64,000 nucleotides of DNA from Nocardioides cavernae (GTDB lineage Bacteria > Actinomycetota > Actinomycetes > Propionibacteriales > Nocardioidaceae). A program made the position numbers and the translations under genes. Position 1 is the stretch's first letter. Every line of letters begins with the position of its first letter. Below the pieces are notes generated by a model. It was given only the letters and a program-made list of their open reading frames with translations. It was not told where the DNA came from and did no database searches. Positions 6,873-15,899 of the stretch are shown here, in pieces. The stretch covers positions 3,968,001 to 4,032,000 of the forward strand of contig NZ_JAFBCA010000001.1 in the NCBI RefSeq assembly GCF_016907475.1. The letters run 5' to 3'.

Positions 6873-8663
6873 ATGAGCGTGACCACCAGCGTCGAGGCGC
6901 CCAGCGACGCCGAGCTGATCTCGGCGGTGCGCGGCGGGGACCTCGATGCCTACGGCACGCTCTTCGAGCGCCACGTCGACGCGGCCCGTCGGCTCGCGCG
7001 CCAGCTCGTCCCCGCGGGGGACGCCGAGGACCTCGTCTCCGAGGCGTTCGTCAAGGTGCTGGCGGTGCTCCAGCGCGGCGGCGGCCCCGACCTCGCCTTC
7101 CGCGCCTACCTGCTGACCGCGGTGCGCCGGCTCCAGGTCGACCGCTTCCGGGCCGGGAGCCGGCTGCACACGACCGACGACATGGAGGCCTTCGACCCGG
7201 GCGTGCCGTTCCGCGACACGGTTGTCGAGGGCTTCGAGAGCGCCGCAGCCGCAGCCGCCTTCGCCAGCCTCCCCGAGCGCTGGCAGCTCGTGCTGTGGCA
7301 CACCGAGGTGGAGGGCGACAAGCCCGCCGACATCGCACCGATGCTCGGGATGAGCGCCAACTCGGTCTCCGCGCTCGCCTACCGCGCCCGCGAGGGACTC
7401 CGCCAGGCCTTCCTGACCCAGCACGCCGCGGAGCTCGACGAGGACACCTGCCGGTGGACCCACGGCCAGCTCGGGGCCTACGTCCGTGGCGCCTCGTCGC
7501 GCCGCGACGCGACCAAGGTGGAGCACCACCTCGACGAGTGCCGCTCGTGCATGGCGATCTACCTCGAGCTCACCGAGGTCAACTCCAACCTCGGCGCCCT
7601 CCTCGCCCCGCTCCTCCTCGGTGGCGTCGCGACCGCCTACGTCGGCTCCACCGCCGTCTCCGCCGTGGCGCCGGTCGGCATCGGAGTGGTGCTGGGCCGC
7701 GTCCGCGACCTGCTGACGGGCAACGCCGGTGTCGCCGCGGTCGCGGGGGTGGCGGTGAGCACCGTCGTCGTCGCCGGCGGGATCGCCCTCGGGCTGCGCG
7801 GCCCCACCACACCCACCGCCGCACCGACACGTGCTGCGACGTCGGACAGCTCGACCACGAGCGCCGGCGGGGATGCCTCCTCGATCACCGGCGACCGGTC
7901 GCCGAGGAGCCTGCGGCTCCGATCCGGTCCGCCGGCGCGCGTCCTTCCGCCCGGTGACGTCGACGTCACCCCCGGCTCCGTCCCCGCCACCGACACCACC
8001 CCGGGATCCGACTCCACGCAGGGCACCGACCCGACGCTCGACAGCGACGACACGCAGGGCACCGTCCCGGGCCAGACGCCGACGTCGAACCCGACCTCGA
8101 ACCCGACGTCCAACCCGACGTCCAACCCGACGTCCAACCCGACCTCGAACCCGACCTCGAACCCGACCTCGAACCCGACCTCGAACCCGACCTCGAACCC
8201 GACGTCGAATCCGACGTCGAATCCGACGTCCAACCCGACCTCGAACCCGACCTCGAACCCGACGACCAACCCGACGACCAACCCGACGACCAACCCCACG
8301 ACCAACCCCACGACCAACCCGACCCCCACCCAGGACCCGAGCCCGACGCCGCCGGCCGCCGACGCCTCGGTGTCCGGGACGGTCGGCGGGGCACGTCCGA
8401 CGTACACCGTGGTGGTGCGGGTGGCAGGTCTCGGCGGGACGACCGCCCAGCTGCGGATCGAGGGCATCGACGCAGAGGTCGTCCGCACCGCCGACGGTCG
8501 GTGCACCGCCGTCAAGACGGTCGCCACCTGCCAGGTCTCGGGCGACACGTCCGTCACCGTCGAGGTGGTCATCCCGCAGGGCGGCGCGGTGGTGGCGACG
8601 CTGACGCCACCCGGGAGCGACGCCGACAGCGGCAACAACACCTGGCGCGCGACCCTCGGCTGA
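6873..8663 (+). CDS. ECF sigma factor fused to zinc-finger anti-sigma segment, membrane helix and TSNP-repeat surface domain
   Basis: A 596-residue protein. Region 2 lies at about residues 12-90 ([18 protein letters not shown]) and region 4 at about 130-185 ([36 protein letters not shown]). A ZAS-like finger follows at about 200-232 ([17 protein letters not shown]), then hydrophobic stretches at about 238-300, of which [20 protein letters not shown] residues form the last helix. A Ser/Thr/Pro-rich linker, 20 tandem TSNP/TTNP units, and a final beta-rich domain of about 100 residues with one Cys pair would lie outside the cell. Sigma, anti-sigma and sensor thus appear joined in one chain. ATG 6873 is preferred over in-frame 6816. 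Confidence 0.85.
   Translation: MSVTTSVEAPSDAELISAVRGGDLDAYGTLFERHVDAARRLARQLVPAGDAEDLVSEAFVKVLAVLQRGGGPDLAFRAYLLTAVRRLQVDRFRAGSRLHTTDDMEAFDPGVPFRDTVVEGFESAAAAAAFASLPERWQLVLWHTEVEGDKPADIAPMLGMSANSVSALAYRAREGLRQAFLTQHAAELDEDTCRWTHGQLGAYVRGASSRRDATKVEHHLDECRSCMAIYLELTEVNSNLGALLAPLLLGGVATAYVGSTAVSAVAPVGIGVVLGRVRDLLTGNAGVAAVAGVAVSTVVVAGGIALGLRGPTTPTAAPTRAATSDSSTTSAGGDASSITGDRSPRSLRLRSGPPARVLPPGDVDVTPGSVPATDTTPGSDSTQGTDPTLDSDDTQGTVPGQTPTSNPTSNPTSNPTSNPTSNPTSNPTSNPTSNPTSNPTSNPTSNPTSNPTSNPTSNPTSNPTTNPTTNPTTNPTTNPTTNPTPTQDPSPTPPAADASVSGTVGGARPTYTVVVRVAGLGGTTAQLRIEGIDAEVVRTADGRCTAVKTVATCQVSGDTSVTVEVVIPQGGAVVATLTPPGSDADSGNNTWRATLG
8082..8321 (+). repeat. Tandem 12-bp repeat, 20 units, encoding (TSNP)15(TTNP)5
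   Basis: Twenty in-frame 12-bp units, mainly ACSTCSAACCCG and later ACGACCAACCCS, make a Pro/Thr/Asn stalk of 80 residues. Units differ only at synonymous sites or by Ser-to-Thr, so the tract arose by recent tandem duplication and probably varies in length between strains. Confidence 0.95.
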
Positions 8664-8726
8664 CCACCCGGCGCTCGGCCCGGGGCCGCACCCCTGTGGA
8701 CGGAGCGCCCTCCCCCGCGCATCGTG

Positions 8727-8732
8727 TAGACA
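8727..8732 (+). promoter_or_regulatory. -10 element TAGACA for the DoxX-like gene
   Basis: TAGACA ends 7 nt before the ATG at 8740 with no ribosome site, suggesting a leaderless mRNA. Confidence 0.45.
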
Positions 8733-8739
8733 GGGACGC

Positions 8740-9270
8740 ATGACGATCACCCGGTTGCTCGCACGTCCCATGCTGGCCACGATCTTCGTCGCCGGCGGCA
8801 TCAACGCCCTCCGCAACACCGAGGTTCACGCGGCGAAGGCGAAGAAGGTGACCGACAAGGTGGTGCCGGTCGCCCGGCAGGCGGTGCCCAAGGCCCCGAT
8901 CCCCACCGACCCGGCCACACTCGTCCGGATCAACGCCGGCGCCCAGATCCTGGCCGCCGCCGCCCTGGCCACCGGACGCGCTCCGCGTCTCAGCGCGACC
9001 GTGCTGGCGGCATCCCTCGTGCCCACGACCCTCGCCGGCCACGCCTTCTGGAACGAGAACGACCCCCAGACCAAGAACGCCCAGCGCCTGCAGTTCTACA
9101 AGAACACCTCAGTGTTCGGCGGCCTGCTCCTCGCCGCGGTCGACACCGAGGGCAAGCCCGGGCTGGCCTGGCGGGCCCGTCGCGCCGCCGCCGACGTGCG
9201 CCGCGAGGCCAAGCAGGTCGCCAAGGACGCCCGCCGCGAGGCAAAGCTCGCCAAGGCCCACCTGACCTGA
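8740..9270 (+). CDS. DoxX-family membrane protein with basic C-terminal tail
   Basis: A 176-residue protein of the DoxX family. The first segment [19 protein letters not shown] is the typical opening helix, followed by an amphipathic stretch and helices around residues 70-110 ([40 protein letters not shown]) and 125-140. The last 35 residues are charged and repetitive ([30 protein letters not shown] heptads), a probable coiled coil. DoxX proteins are linked to redox homeostasis at the membrane; the exact role here is unknown. It lies just upstream of aroA but has its own promoter-like box. Confidence 0.8.
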   Translation: MTITRLLARPMLATIFVAGGINALRNTEVHAAKAKKVTDKVVPVARQAVPKAPIPTDPATLVRINAGAQILAAAALATGRAPRLSATVLAASLVPTTLAGHAFWNENDPQTKNAQRLQFYKNTSVFGGLLLAAVDTEGKPGLAWRARRAAADVRREAKQVAKDARREAKLAKAHLT

Positions 9271-9276
9271 CCTCGA

Positions 9277-9282
9277 TAGGGT
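9277..9282 (+). promoter_or_regulatory. -10 element TAGGGT for aroA-rsgA
   Basis: TAGGGT ends 6 nt before the GTG at 9289, consistent with a leaderless aroA-rsgA mRNA. Confidence 0.55.
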
Positions 9283-9288
9283 GCGCGG

Positions 9289-10575
9289 GTGAGTGACCTC
9301 TGGCCGGCCCCGCGCCCCACGGACCCCGTCGACCGGGTCGTCTCGCTGCCCGGCAGCAAGTCGCTCACCAACCGCGCCCTCGTGCTCGCCGCGATCGCTG
9401 ACGGCCCGAGCGTCGTACGACGTCCCCTGCGCTCGCGCGACACGCTGCTCATGGCCGCCGCCCTCACCTCGCTCGGCACGGGCATCGACGACATCGGCTC
9501 CGGGGACTGGGCGGTCGCGCCTGCCGCCTGGGACCGCGACGCCGACGTCGACTGCGGCCTCGCCGGGACGGTGATGCGCTTCGTCCCGCCGGTCGTCGGG
9601 CTGGCGGACGCCACGGTCCGCTTCGACGGAGACCCCCACATGCGGCTGCGCCCGGTCGGCCAGATGCTGACCGCGCTGGGCGCGCTCGGTGTCCGGGTCG
9701 ACGACGGCGGTCGGGGGGCACTCCCCTTCGCCGTGCGCGGCACGGGCTCCGTGCCCGGAGGCACGGTCACCATCGACGCCAGCGCCTCGTCGCAGTTCGT
9801 CTCGGCGCTGCTGCTCGCGGGCGCCCGCTACGACCAGGGCGTCGACGTACGCCACGTCGGCAAGCCGGTGCCGTCGCTCCCCCACATCGAGATGACGGTG
9901 CAGATGCTCCGCCAGCACGGGGTCGACGTCGACGACGGCGACGCCAACCGCTGGTCGGTCGCCCCCGGGCCGGTCCGCGCCGTCGACCACGACATCGAGC
10001 CCGACCTGTCCAACGCGGCCCCGTTCCTCGCCCTCGCGGCCGCCACCGGCGGCCGGGTCACCGTCACCGACTGGCCAGCCGCCACCACGCAGCCCGGCGA
10101 CGAGCTGCGCGAGATCCTCACCCTCATGGGCTGCGAGGTGAACCTGGTCGACGGTGACCTCACCGTGACCGGACCCCCGCGGCTGTCCGGGGTCGACCTC
10201 GACCTGCACGACGTGGGCGAGCTGACCCCGGCGGTCGCCGCCCTCTGCGCCCTGGCCGACTCCCCCTCCCACCTCCGGGGGGTCGCGCACATCCGCGGCC
10301 ACGAGACCGATCGCATCACCGCGCTGGCCGCCGAGCTCGGCCGGCTGGGGGCAGACGTCACCGAGCGCGAGGACGGGCTCACGATCAGGCCGGCGACCCT
10401 GCACGGCGGCACGTTCCGCACCTACTCCGACCACCGCATGGCCCACGCGGGCGTCATCCTCGGCCTCGCGGTCGACGATGTGCTGGTCGAGGACGTCGCG
10501 ACCACGGCGAAGACCTTCCCCGACTTCGCGAGCGCGTGGAGCCGGGCCGTGCACGGGCCCGGGGCGACCTCGTGA
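9289..10575 (+). CDS. aroA: 3-phosphoshikimate 1-carboxyvinyltransferase (EPSP synthase)
   Basis: A 428-residue EPSP synthase, the sixth step of the shikimate pathway, joining phosphoenolpyruvate and shikimate-3-phosphate. Visible family motifs are [16 protein letters not shown] (Lys-Ser-Arg phosphate site), [16 protein letters not shown] in place of the classical [37 protein letters not shown], and [22 protein letters not shown] near the end. The missing GNAGT form is normal in this actinobacterial branch. The stop overlaps the rsgA GTG (GTGA), so the two are coupled. The pair is conserved beside sigH/sigR in mycobacteria. Confidence 0.96.
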   Translation: MSDLWPAPRPTDPVDRVVSLPGSKSLTNRALVLAAIADGPSVVRRPLRSRDTLLMAAALTSLGTGIDDIGSGDWAVAPAAWDRDADVDCGLAGTVMRFVPPVVGLADATVRFDGDPHMRLRPVGQMLTALGALGVRVDDGGRGALPFAVRGTGSVPGGTVTIDASASSQFVSALLLAGARYDQGVDVRHVGKPVPSLPHIEMTVQMLRQHGVDVDDGDANRWSVAPGPVRAVDHDIEPDLSNAAPFLALAAATGGRVTVTDWPAATTQPGDELREILTLMGCEVNLVDGDLTVTGPPRLSGVDLDLHDVGELTPAVAALCALADSPSHLRGVAHIRGHETDRITALAAELGRLGADVTEREDGLTIRPATLHGGTFRTYSDHRMAHAGVILGLAVDDVLVEDVATTAKTFPDFASAWSRAVHGPGATS

Positions 10576-11576
10576 CGACCGGGCGCTACTCGGACCACGA
10601 CCACGAGCACTACGAGCGCCCTCGCCGCCGCACCCGCCCCCGCACCAAGGACCGTCCGACCTACGACGACGCCGTCGCAGGTCGCGTCGTCACCGTCGAC
10701 CGCGGCCGCTTCACCCTGCTCGTCGACGGCCATCGGGTGATGGCGATGAAGTCGCGCCCCCTGGGCCGCAAGGGCGTCGTGGTCGGCGACCACGTCCGCG
10801 TGGTCGGTGACACCAGCGGCGACGACGGGTCGCTCGCCCGGATCGTCGAGGTGGTCCCCCGCGCCACCACGCTCCGCCGCACGGCCGACGACGACGACCC
10901 GGTCGAGCGGGTGATCGTCTCCAACGCCGACCAACTGGTCGTGGTGACCGCGCTGGCCGATCCCGAGCCGCGCCCGCGCCTGATCGACCGCGCGCTCGTG
11001 GCGGCGTACGACGCCGGGATGGCGCCGCTGCTGTGCCTCACCAAGGCCGACCTGGCCGACCCCGAGGTGCTGCTGTCGACCTACCGCTCCCTCGGCGTGC
11101 CCTGGGTCGTCACCCAGCTCAAGGGCGAGGGCGCCGGCGACCTGGCCGAGCTGCGCGAGCGGCTGCGCGGGCGCACCAGCGTGTTCGTCGGCCACAGCGG
11201 CGTCGGGAAGTCCACCCTCGTCAACGCACTGGTGCCCGACGCCCACCGCGAGGTCGGGATCGTCAACGCCGTCACCGGACGCGGTCGCCACACCTCCACC
11301 AGCGCCTACCTCCTCGAGCTGCCCGACGCAGCCGGATGGATCATCGACACCCCCGGGATCCGGTCGTTCGGGCTCGCCCACGTGCAGCCGGAGAACCTCA
11401 TCGAGGCGTTCCCCGACCTCGACGAGATGACCGAGACGTGCCCCCGCGGCTGCACCCACGGCAGCGACGAGCCGGAGTGCGGGCTCGACGAGGCGATCGA
11501 GGCGGGCGAGGCCGACCCCGACCGGGTCGAGTCGTTCCGCCGACTGCTCGCGGCCCGCTCGGCCACCGACTGGTGA
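10572..11576 (+). CDS. rsgA: Ribosome small subunit-dependent GTPase A
   Basis: A 334-residue circularly permuted GTPase that acts in late 30S maturation. An OB-fold occupies about residues 35-95 ([17 protein letters not shown]), then the GTPase motifs appear in permuted order: LTKADLADP (G4), [17 protein letters not shown] (G1), [10 protein letters not shown] (G3). A zinc site follows, [16 protein letters not shown]. The N-terminus has a basic Arg-rich patch. GTG 10572 is preferred to ATG 10536 because it overlaps the aroA stop as GTGA. Confidence 0.95.
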   Translation: MTTGRYSDHDHEHYERPRRRTRPRTKDRPTYDDAVAGRVVTVDRGRFTLLVDGHRVMAMKSRPLGRKGVVVGDHVRVVGDTSGDDGSLARIVEVVPRATTLRRTADDDDPVERVIVSNADQLVVVTALADPEPRPRLIDRALVAAYDAGMAPLLCLTKADLADPEVLLSTYRSLGVPWVVTQLKGEGAGDLAELRERLRGRTSVFVGHSGVGKSTLVNALVPDAHREVGIVNAVTGRGRHTSTSAYLLELPDAAGWIIDTPGIRSFGLAHVQPENLIEAFPDLDEMTETCPRGCTHGSDEPECGLDEAIEAGEADPDRVESFRRLLAARSATDW

Positions 11577-11592
11577 TCGGGCCGGGCCGGGG

Positions 11593-12054
11593 TCAGCCCC
11601 AGACGGCCCTCGCGCCCGAGTCGCCCGCGAGGTAGGCGGTGACGAGGAGCGCGACCGCGCCGACCGCCAGCAGCACGGCGACCGGGACGCCGAAGCGCGT
11701 CTCGCGAGCACCCTTCCCGGACGCCAGCGCGGAGACGCCGCCCAGCGCCCAGGCCGCGAGCGCGGACAGCACCGCGTAGCCGAGCGCCACGTTGCGCATC
11801 AGCTCACCCGACTCCTCGTGATCCTCCACGATCGGGGCGAGCTCGGGCCGCGACTCGAGCAGCGCCTCCCCGGACTGGGTGGCCAGCACCGACGCGCCGG
11901 CTGCCACGACGGCGAGCACGACGAGCGGCCACCGCAGCAACCAGCGCCACTTCGGCACCGCCGCGTAGACCAGGCCGGTCAGGGCTGCCAGCGGCCCGAG
12001 GACGACGACTGCGTGCACGACGAGGGGGTGCAGCGGCACACCGTTGAGCTCCAT
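11593..12054 (-). CDS. DUF2231 membrane protein
   Basis: A 153-residue protein with four hydrophobic helices (about residues 12-33, 39-58, 90-110, 125-147). The N-terminus GVPLHPLVVHAVVVLGPLAAL has the conserved LHPxxVH motif of DUF2231, whose His residues might bind heme or metal; function is unknown. The ATG at 12054 is 6 nt after a minus-strand TAGCCT box. It is divergent from hisN across a 41-bp gap. Confidence 0.85.
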   Translation of the reverse strand: MELNGVPLHPLVVHAVVVLGPLAALTGLVYAAVPKWRWLLRWPLVVLAVVAAGASVLATQSGEALLESRPELAPIVEDHEESGELMRNVALGYAVLSALAAWALGGVSALASGKGARETRFGVPVAVLLAVGAVALLVTAYLAGDSGARAVWG

Positions 12055-12060
12055 GCGTGC

Positions 12061-12066
12061 AGGCTA
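12061..12066 (-). promoter_or_regulatory. -10 element TAGCCT for the DUF2231 gene
   Basis: Minus-strand TAGCCT ends 6 nt before the ATG at 12054; no ribosome site, so probably leaderless. Confidence 0.5.
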
Positions 12067-12083
12067 GGGGGCGAGGCTGGGAA

Positions 12084-12089
12084 TAGCCT
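12084..12089 (+). promoter_or_regulatory. -10 element TAGCCT for hisN
   Basis: TAGCCT ends 6 nt before the ATG at 12096. The same hexamer serves the divergent gene 18 bp away on the other strand. Confidence 0.5.
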
Positions 12090-12095
12090 GTGGAC

Positions 12096-12986
12096 ATGCC
12101 CATCACCGGCTCCACCGACTACACCGACGACCTGCGGCTGGCCCACGTCCTGGCCGACGACGCGGACTCGCTGACCCAGGCCCGCTTCAAGGCGCTCGAC
12201 CTGCACGTCATGAGCAAGCCCGACCTGACGCCGGTCACCGACGCCGACAAGGCCGTCGAGGAGGGCATCCGCCGCACACTGTCACGCGTCCGGTCCCGCG
12301 ACGCGGTCATCGGCGAGGAGCAGGGCACGACCGGGCACAGCCAGCGCCGGTGGATCGTCGACCCCATCGACGGCACCAAGAACTACGTGCGCGGGGTGCC
12401 GGTCTGGGCGACCCTCATCGCGCTCGCCATCGACGACGAGGTGGTGCTGGGCGTGGTCTCCGCACCGCAGCTGCAGCGCCGGTGGTGGGCCTCGGTGGGC
12501 AACGGCGCCTGGACGGGCCGCTCGCTGCTCAAGGCCACCAAGTGCGAGGTGAGCGACGTACGTCGTCTCGAGGACGCGTCGCTGAGCTATTCGTCCCTGT
12601 CCGGCTGGGACGAGCGCGACCGGCTCGACGACTTCGTCTCGCTGTCGCGCCGTTGCTGGCGCACCCGCGCCTACGGGGACTTCTGGTCCTACATGCTGCT
12701 CGCCGAGGGCGCCGTCGACATCGCCGCCGAGCCCGAGCTCGCGGTCTACGACATGGCCGCCCTGGACGTCATCGTGCGCGAGGCCGGCGGGCGGTTCACC
12801 TCCCTCGACGGCACCGACGGGCCGTGGGGCGGCAACGCGCTCGCGTCCAACGGTCACCTGCACGACGCCGCGCTGTCCTTCCTCGGCGCGATGGACGACG
12901 ACGGCACCGACCCCGACGTGCCGCGCCGTGGGCCGGGCTCGGTCAGCAGCCTGCGGGCCCGGCAGGCGCCGCCGGTGCTCGACTGA
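12096..12986 (+). CDS. hisN: Histidinol-phosphatase, inositol monophosphatase type
   Basis: A 296-residue member of the inositol-monophosphatase superfamily. Metal-binding residues are visible in VIGEEQG (Glu), [19 protein letters not shown] (DPIDGT), and [17 protein letters not shown] (Asp near the C-terminus). In actinobacteria this form dephosphorylates histidinol phosphate, the eighth step of histidine synthesis, and often lies near aroA-rsgA as here. ATG 12096 is used because of the TAGCCT box; GTG at 12090 is the only near alternative. The last 30 residues are Arg/Pro-rich and not conserved. Confidence 0.9.
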   Translation: MPITGSTDYTDDLRLAHVLADDADSLTQARFKALDLHVMSKPDLTPVTDADKAVEEGIRRTLSRVRSRDAVIGEEQGTTGHSQRRWIVDPIDGTKNYVRGVPVWATLIALAIDDEVVLGVVSAPQLQRRWWASVGNGAWTGRSLLKATKCEVSDVRRLEDASLSYSSLSGWDERDRLDDFVSLSRRCWRTRAYGDFWSYMLLAEGAVDIAAEPELAVYDMAALDVIVREAGGRFTSLDGTDGPWGGNALASNGHLHDAALSFLGAMDDDGTDPDVPRRGPGSVSSLRARQAPPVLD

Positions 12987-13069
12987 GGCGGGTCGTTCGC
13001 CCCTGTCCCTCACTGTCCGGCTTGGCTACGGTGACTTCTCACCAGTTCTGCGGGACGAGAGGCGGCACC

Positions 13070-13501
13070 ATGAAGATCAAGGACGTCATCCAGCACAAGG
13101 GCAACCAGGCGGTCGTGACCATCGGTCCGGAGGCCACCGTGCGCGAGCTGGTCGCGCTGCTCGCCGAGCACAACGTCGGCGCCCTGGTGGTGAGCGAGGA
13201 CGGCGAGCGGGTCGCCGGGATCGTGAGCGAGCGCGACGTCGTACGCCGTCTGCACCAGGACGCCACGGTGCTCGAGCACGCCGTCAGCTCCATCATGACC
13301 GCTGACGTGCGGACCTGCGCGGCCGACGACGGCCTCACCGACCTGATGCAGACCATGACCGAGCACCGCATCCGGCACGTCCCGGTGGTGGCCGACGGAC
13401 GGCTGACCGGCATCATCAGCATCGGTGACGTGGTGAAGAACCGGATCGGTGAGCTCGAGTTCGAGCGCGACCAGCTCGACCACTACGTGCACCAGACCTG
13501 A
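13070..13501 (+). CDS. Tandem CBS-domain protein
   Basis: A 143-residue protein made of two CBS motifs. CBS1 covers about residues 10-65 (TVRELVALLAEHNVGALVV, VAGIVSERDVVRRL) and CBS2 about 75-130 (DGLTDLMQTMTEHRIRHVPVV, LTGIISIGDVVKNRI). Such stand-alone pairs bind adenosine nucleotides and usually act as energy sensors; no target is visible. The start has GAGAGGCGGC upstream. It precedes the FKBP gene by 23 bp and may share its mRNA. Confidence 0.9.
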   Translation: MKIKDVIQHKGNQAVVTIGPEATVRELVALLAEHNVGALVVSEDGERVAGIVSERDVVRRLHQDATVLEHAVSSIMTADVRTCAADDGLTDLMQTMTEHRIRHVPVVADGRLTGIISIGDVVKNRIGELEFERDQLDHYVHQT

Positions 13502-13524
13502 CACACCAACGATTGGAGAGATTT

Positions 13525-13896
13525 GTGAGCGAGAAGCCCGACGTCGACCCGCACATGGGCGACGTGCCCGCCGACCTCGAGGTCACCGACCTCGTCGAGG
13601 GAGAGGGTGTCGAGGCCACCTCCGGCTCCACCGTCTCGGTGCACTACGTCGGCGTCGCCCACTCCTCGGGCGAGGAGTTCGACGCGTCCTACAACCGCGG
13701 CACGCCGCTGCAGTTCCGCCTCGGCATCGGCCAGGTCATCTCCGGCTGGGACACCGGCGTGCAGGGCATGAAGGTCGGCGGCCGCCGCCGGCTGGTCATC
13801 CCGCCGCACCTCGGGTACGGCGACCGTGGCGCCGGCGGCGTCATCAAGCCGGGCGAGACCCTGATCTTCGTGGTCGACCTGATCGAGGTCCGCTGA
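13525..13896 (+). CDS. FKBP-type peptidyl-prolyl isomerase
   Basis: A 123-residue single-domain FKBP. The fold signature runs from VSVHYVGVAHSSGEEFDASY through PLQFRLGIGQVISGWDTGVQGMKVGGRRRLVIP to YGDRGAGGVIKPGETLIFVVDLIEV, with the binding-pocket Tyr, Phe, Asp, Trp and Tyr kept. It has no signal peptide, so it acts on cytosolic proteins. GTG 13525 is chosen for the GGAGAG ribosome site a few bases upstream; TTG at 13513 is in frame but overlaps that site. Confidence 0.93.
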   Translation: MSEKPDVDPHMGDVPADLEVTDLVEGEGVEATSGSTVSVHYVGVAHSSGEEFDASYNRGTPLQFRLGIGQVISGWDTGVQGMKVGGRRRLVIPPHLGYGDRGAGGVIKPGETLIFVVDLIEVR

Positions 13897-13915
13897 CCGC
13901 CTGCTGAGGGACCAC

Positions 13916-14599
13916 CTACGCCTGGGCGTCGTGGACCAGGATCGCGACCTGCACCCGGTTCTCGACGCCCAGCTTGGTGAACAGCCGCCCCACGTGGGTC
14001 TTCACGGTCGGCACACCCATGTAGAGCTCGGCCGCGATGTCGGCGTTGCTCAGGCCGCGTGCGACCGCGTCGGCCACGTCGCGCTCACGCTCGGTGAGGG
14101 CGTCGAGGGCATCGCGCGCCGACCGCGTCCGGTCCTTCTCCTCGGCGGCCCGGTCGGTGCGGTTGACGGCGGCGATCAGCTGGGCGGTGACGCTGGGCGA
14201 CAGCATCGGCTGGCCCGACGCCACCGTGCGGATCGCCTCGACGAGCCGGGCCGGCGGGGTGTCCTTCAGCAGGAAGCCCGCCGCACCGATGCGCAGGGCG
14301 CGCAGCACCATGTCGTCGGTGTCGAAGGTCGTCAGCACGATCACCTTCAGGCCCGGGTCGGCCGCCAGCAGTTCCTCCGTGGCGCTGAGCCCGTCGCGCA
14401 CCGGCATCCGGATGTCCATCAGCACCACGTCGGCATCCGAGGTCGGAACGACGCGCAGCGCCTCCTCGCCGTCACTCGCCTCCGCGACGACGGCCAGGCC
14501 CGAGTCGCCGCCGAGCATCATGCGCAGGGCCGCCCGCACCATGGGGTCGTCGTCGACGACGACGAGCCGCACCACGCCCCCGCTGCTCGCCCCCGTCAC
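13916..14599 (-). CDS. LuxR/NarL-type response regulator
   Basis: A 227-residue response regulator. The receiver domain covers about residues 10-125: VVVDDDPMVRAAL (acid pocket), VVLMDIRMPVRDGL (phospho-Asp), IVLTTFDTDD and GFLLKD (Lys). The C-terminal LuxR HTH spans about 155-215 (LTERERDVADAVARGLSNADIAAELYMGVPTVKTHVGRLF). GTG 14599 overlaps the kinase stop as GTGA. It is the output partner of that kinase; the divergent ABC exporter is a plausible target. Confidence 0.93.
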   Translation of the reverse strand: MTGASSGGVVRLVVVDDDPMVRAALRMMLGGDSGLAVVAEASDGEEALRVVPTSDADVVLMDIRMPVRDGLSATEELLAADPGLKVIVLTTFDTDDMVLRALRIGAAGFLLKDTPPARLVEAIRTVASGQPMLSPSVTAQLIAAVNRTDRAAEEKDRTRSARDALDALTERERDVADAVARGLSNADIAAELYMGVPTVKTHVGRLFTKLGVENRVQVAILVHDAQA

Positions 14600-15759
14600 G
14601 TGTCCCACGGTATCCACGCCCGCACCGCGTAGCCGCCGCCCGGGTCGGTGCCGTGGCTGATCCGGCCGCCCGCCAGGGCCGCCCGCTCGGCCAGCCCCAG
14701 CAGACCCAGCCCGGACGCGGGGAGGGACGGCGCTGCTGCCGGACCGACCGGCGCCGCGTTGCGCACACCGATGACGAGACCGTCGGCAGCCGATCCGGCC
14801 ACGTCCACCGTGACGGCCGTGCCCGGTGCGTGCTTGCGCACGTTGGTCAGCGCCTCCTGCACGATCCGGTACGCCGTGCGGCCCGTGGCGGCCGGCACGT
14901 CGTCGTCGACGCGGTCGGACAGGCGTACGCGCATCCCGCCGGCCCGCTCCTCGGCCACCAGCGCCGCGATGTCGTCGAGGCCGGGCTGGGGTCGCTCGGG
15001 GACGACGTCCGCGGGCTGCGTCGGGTCGCGGAGCACGCCGAGCACGGCCCGGAGGTCGGAGAGGGCCCGGTGCGCGTTGTCCTCGATCGACTTCGCGGCG
15101 CTCCCCCGCTCCTCCTCGCTCAGGTCGGAGCGGTAGCCGAGGGCACCGGCGTGCATGGCCACGAGGGAGATGCGGTGGGCGAGCACGTCGTGCATCTCGC
15201 GAGCGATGCGGGTGCGCTCGGCAGCCCGGGCCTGCGCCACGCGCGCCTGCTGCTCACGCTCGGCAGTCAGCGCCCGCTCCCGGTAGGAGTCGACGAGCTG
15301 ACGCTGGGCACCCATCGCGTAGCCGGTGGCAGTCAGGATGCCCACGACGAGGCAGCCGAAGGCGATGGAGGCCCAGAGGGGCAGGGTGTCCTCGGTGAGA
15401 CCCACCCGCTCCTGCACGATCCCGGCGAGCACGTTGAGGGGCGCGACGACCGCGAGCAGCCGCCAGCGGCGGTGGGAGGCGATCGAGCCGATGATCCACG
15501 ACGCCGGTCCGGCGCTGGACGCGGAGACGAAGGAGAAGGCCACCAGCAGGCCGGCGACGAGCGCCGGCTGGCGGTGCCGCCAGCGGATGAGCACGAACGA
15601 CAGCAGCCCGAGCAGCGGGTCGCCGACCAGCCACCACAGGACGATGGGTTCGGAGGCGCGGTCCGCGGCACTGATCAGCGGGACGCCCCAGGCGACCAGG
15701 CTGATGAGGGCCGCGAGCGCGTAGCGCCAGGTCGCTGCGAGCCGACCCGTCCTCACCAT
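14596..15759 (-). CDS. Sensor histidine kinase, HisKA_3 (NarL-partner) type
   Basis: A 387-residue membrane kinase. Several hydrophobic helices fill about residues 10-160, then a dimerisation helix with AAERTRIAREMHDVLAHRIS holds the phospho-acceptor His, and the ATPase domain shows the N box (YRIVQEALTNVRKHAPG) and G box (SGLGLLGLAERAALAGG). There is no large outside sensor domain, so the signal is probably sensed in the membrane. Minus-strand TAGGGT 7 nt before the ATG suggests leaderless translation. It is coupled to the response regulator. Confidence 0.93.
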   Translation of the reverse strand: MVRTGRLAATWRYALAALISLVAWGVPLISAADRASEPIVLWWLVGDPLLGLLSFVLIRWRHRQPALVAGLLVAFSFVSASSAGPASWIIGSIASHRRWRLLAVVAPLNVLAGIVQERVGLTEDTLPLWASIAFGCLVVGILTATGYAMGAQRQLVDSYRERALTAEREQQARVAQARAAERTRIAREMHDVLAHRISLVAMHAGALGYRSDLSEEERGSAAKSIEDNAHRALSDLRAVLGVLRDPTQPADVVPERPQPGLDDIAALVAEERAGGMRVRLSDRVDDDVPAATGRTAYRIVQEALTNVRKHAPGTAVTVDVAGSAADGLVIGVRNAAPVGPAAAPSLPASGLGLLGLAERAALAGGRISHGTDPGGGYAVRAWIPWDT

Positions 15760-15766
15760 GGCACCG

Positions 15767-15772
15767 ACCCTA
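15767..15772 (-). promoter_or_regulatory. -10 element TAGGGT for the two-component system
   Basis: Minus-strand TAGGGT ends 7 nt before the kinase ATG at 15759. It lies in the 140-bp gap shared with the divergent ABC operon. Confidence 0.5.
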
Positions 15773-15899
15773 GGTGCACGGCCGGGACACCCGCGTCAGA
15801 CCAAGGTGTCGTCCCGGAGCCCGGTCCGATACCCAGGTCGGACCCCGCCGAGCCCTGCGCCCGATGTCCCGGCACCACCGGCGGCACGAGGCTGGAGCC

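Noticed and set aside
8082..8321. Possible CRISPR array or minisatellite without coding role
   Set aside because: The 12-bp units have no spacers, keep the reading frame and encode a clean TSNP/TTNP stalk.
12079..12105. Second SigR-type promoter at GGGAAT before hisN
   Set aside because: After 18 nt the sequence is TCA, not GTT, and it lies inside the hisN coding region; the TAGCCT box explains the start better.
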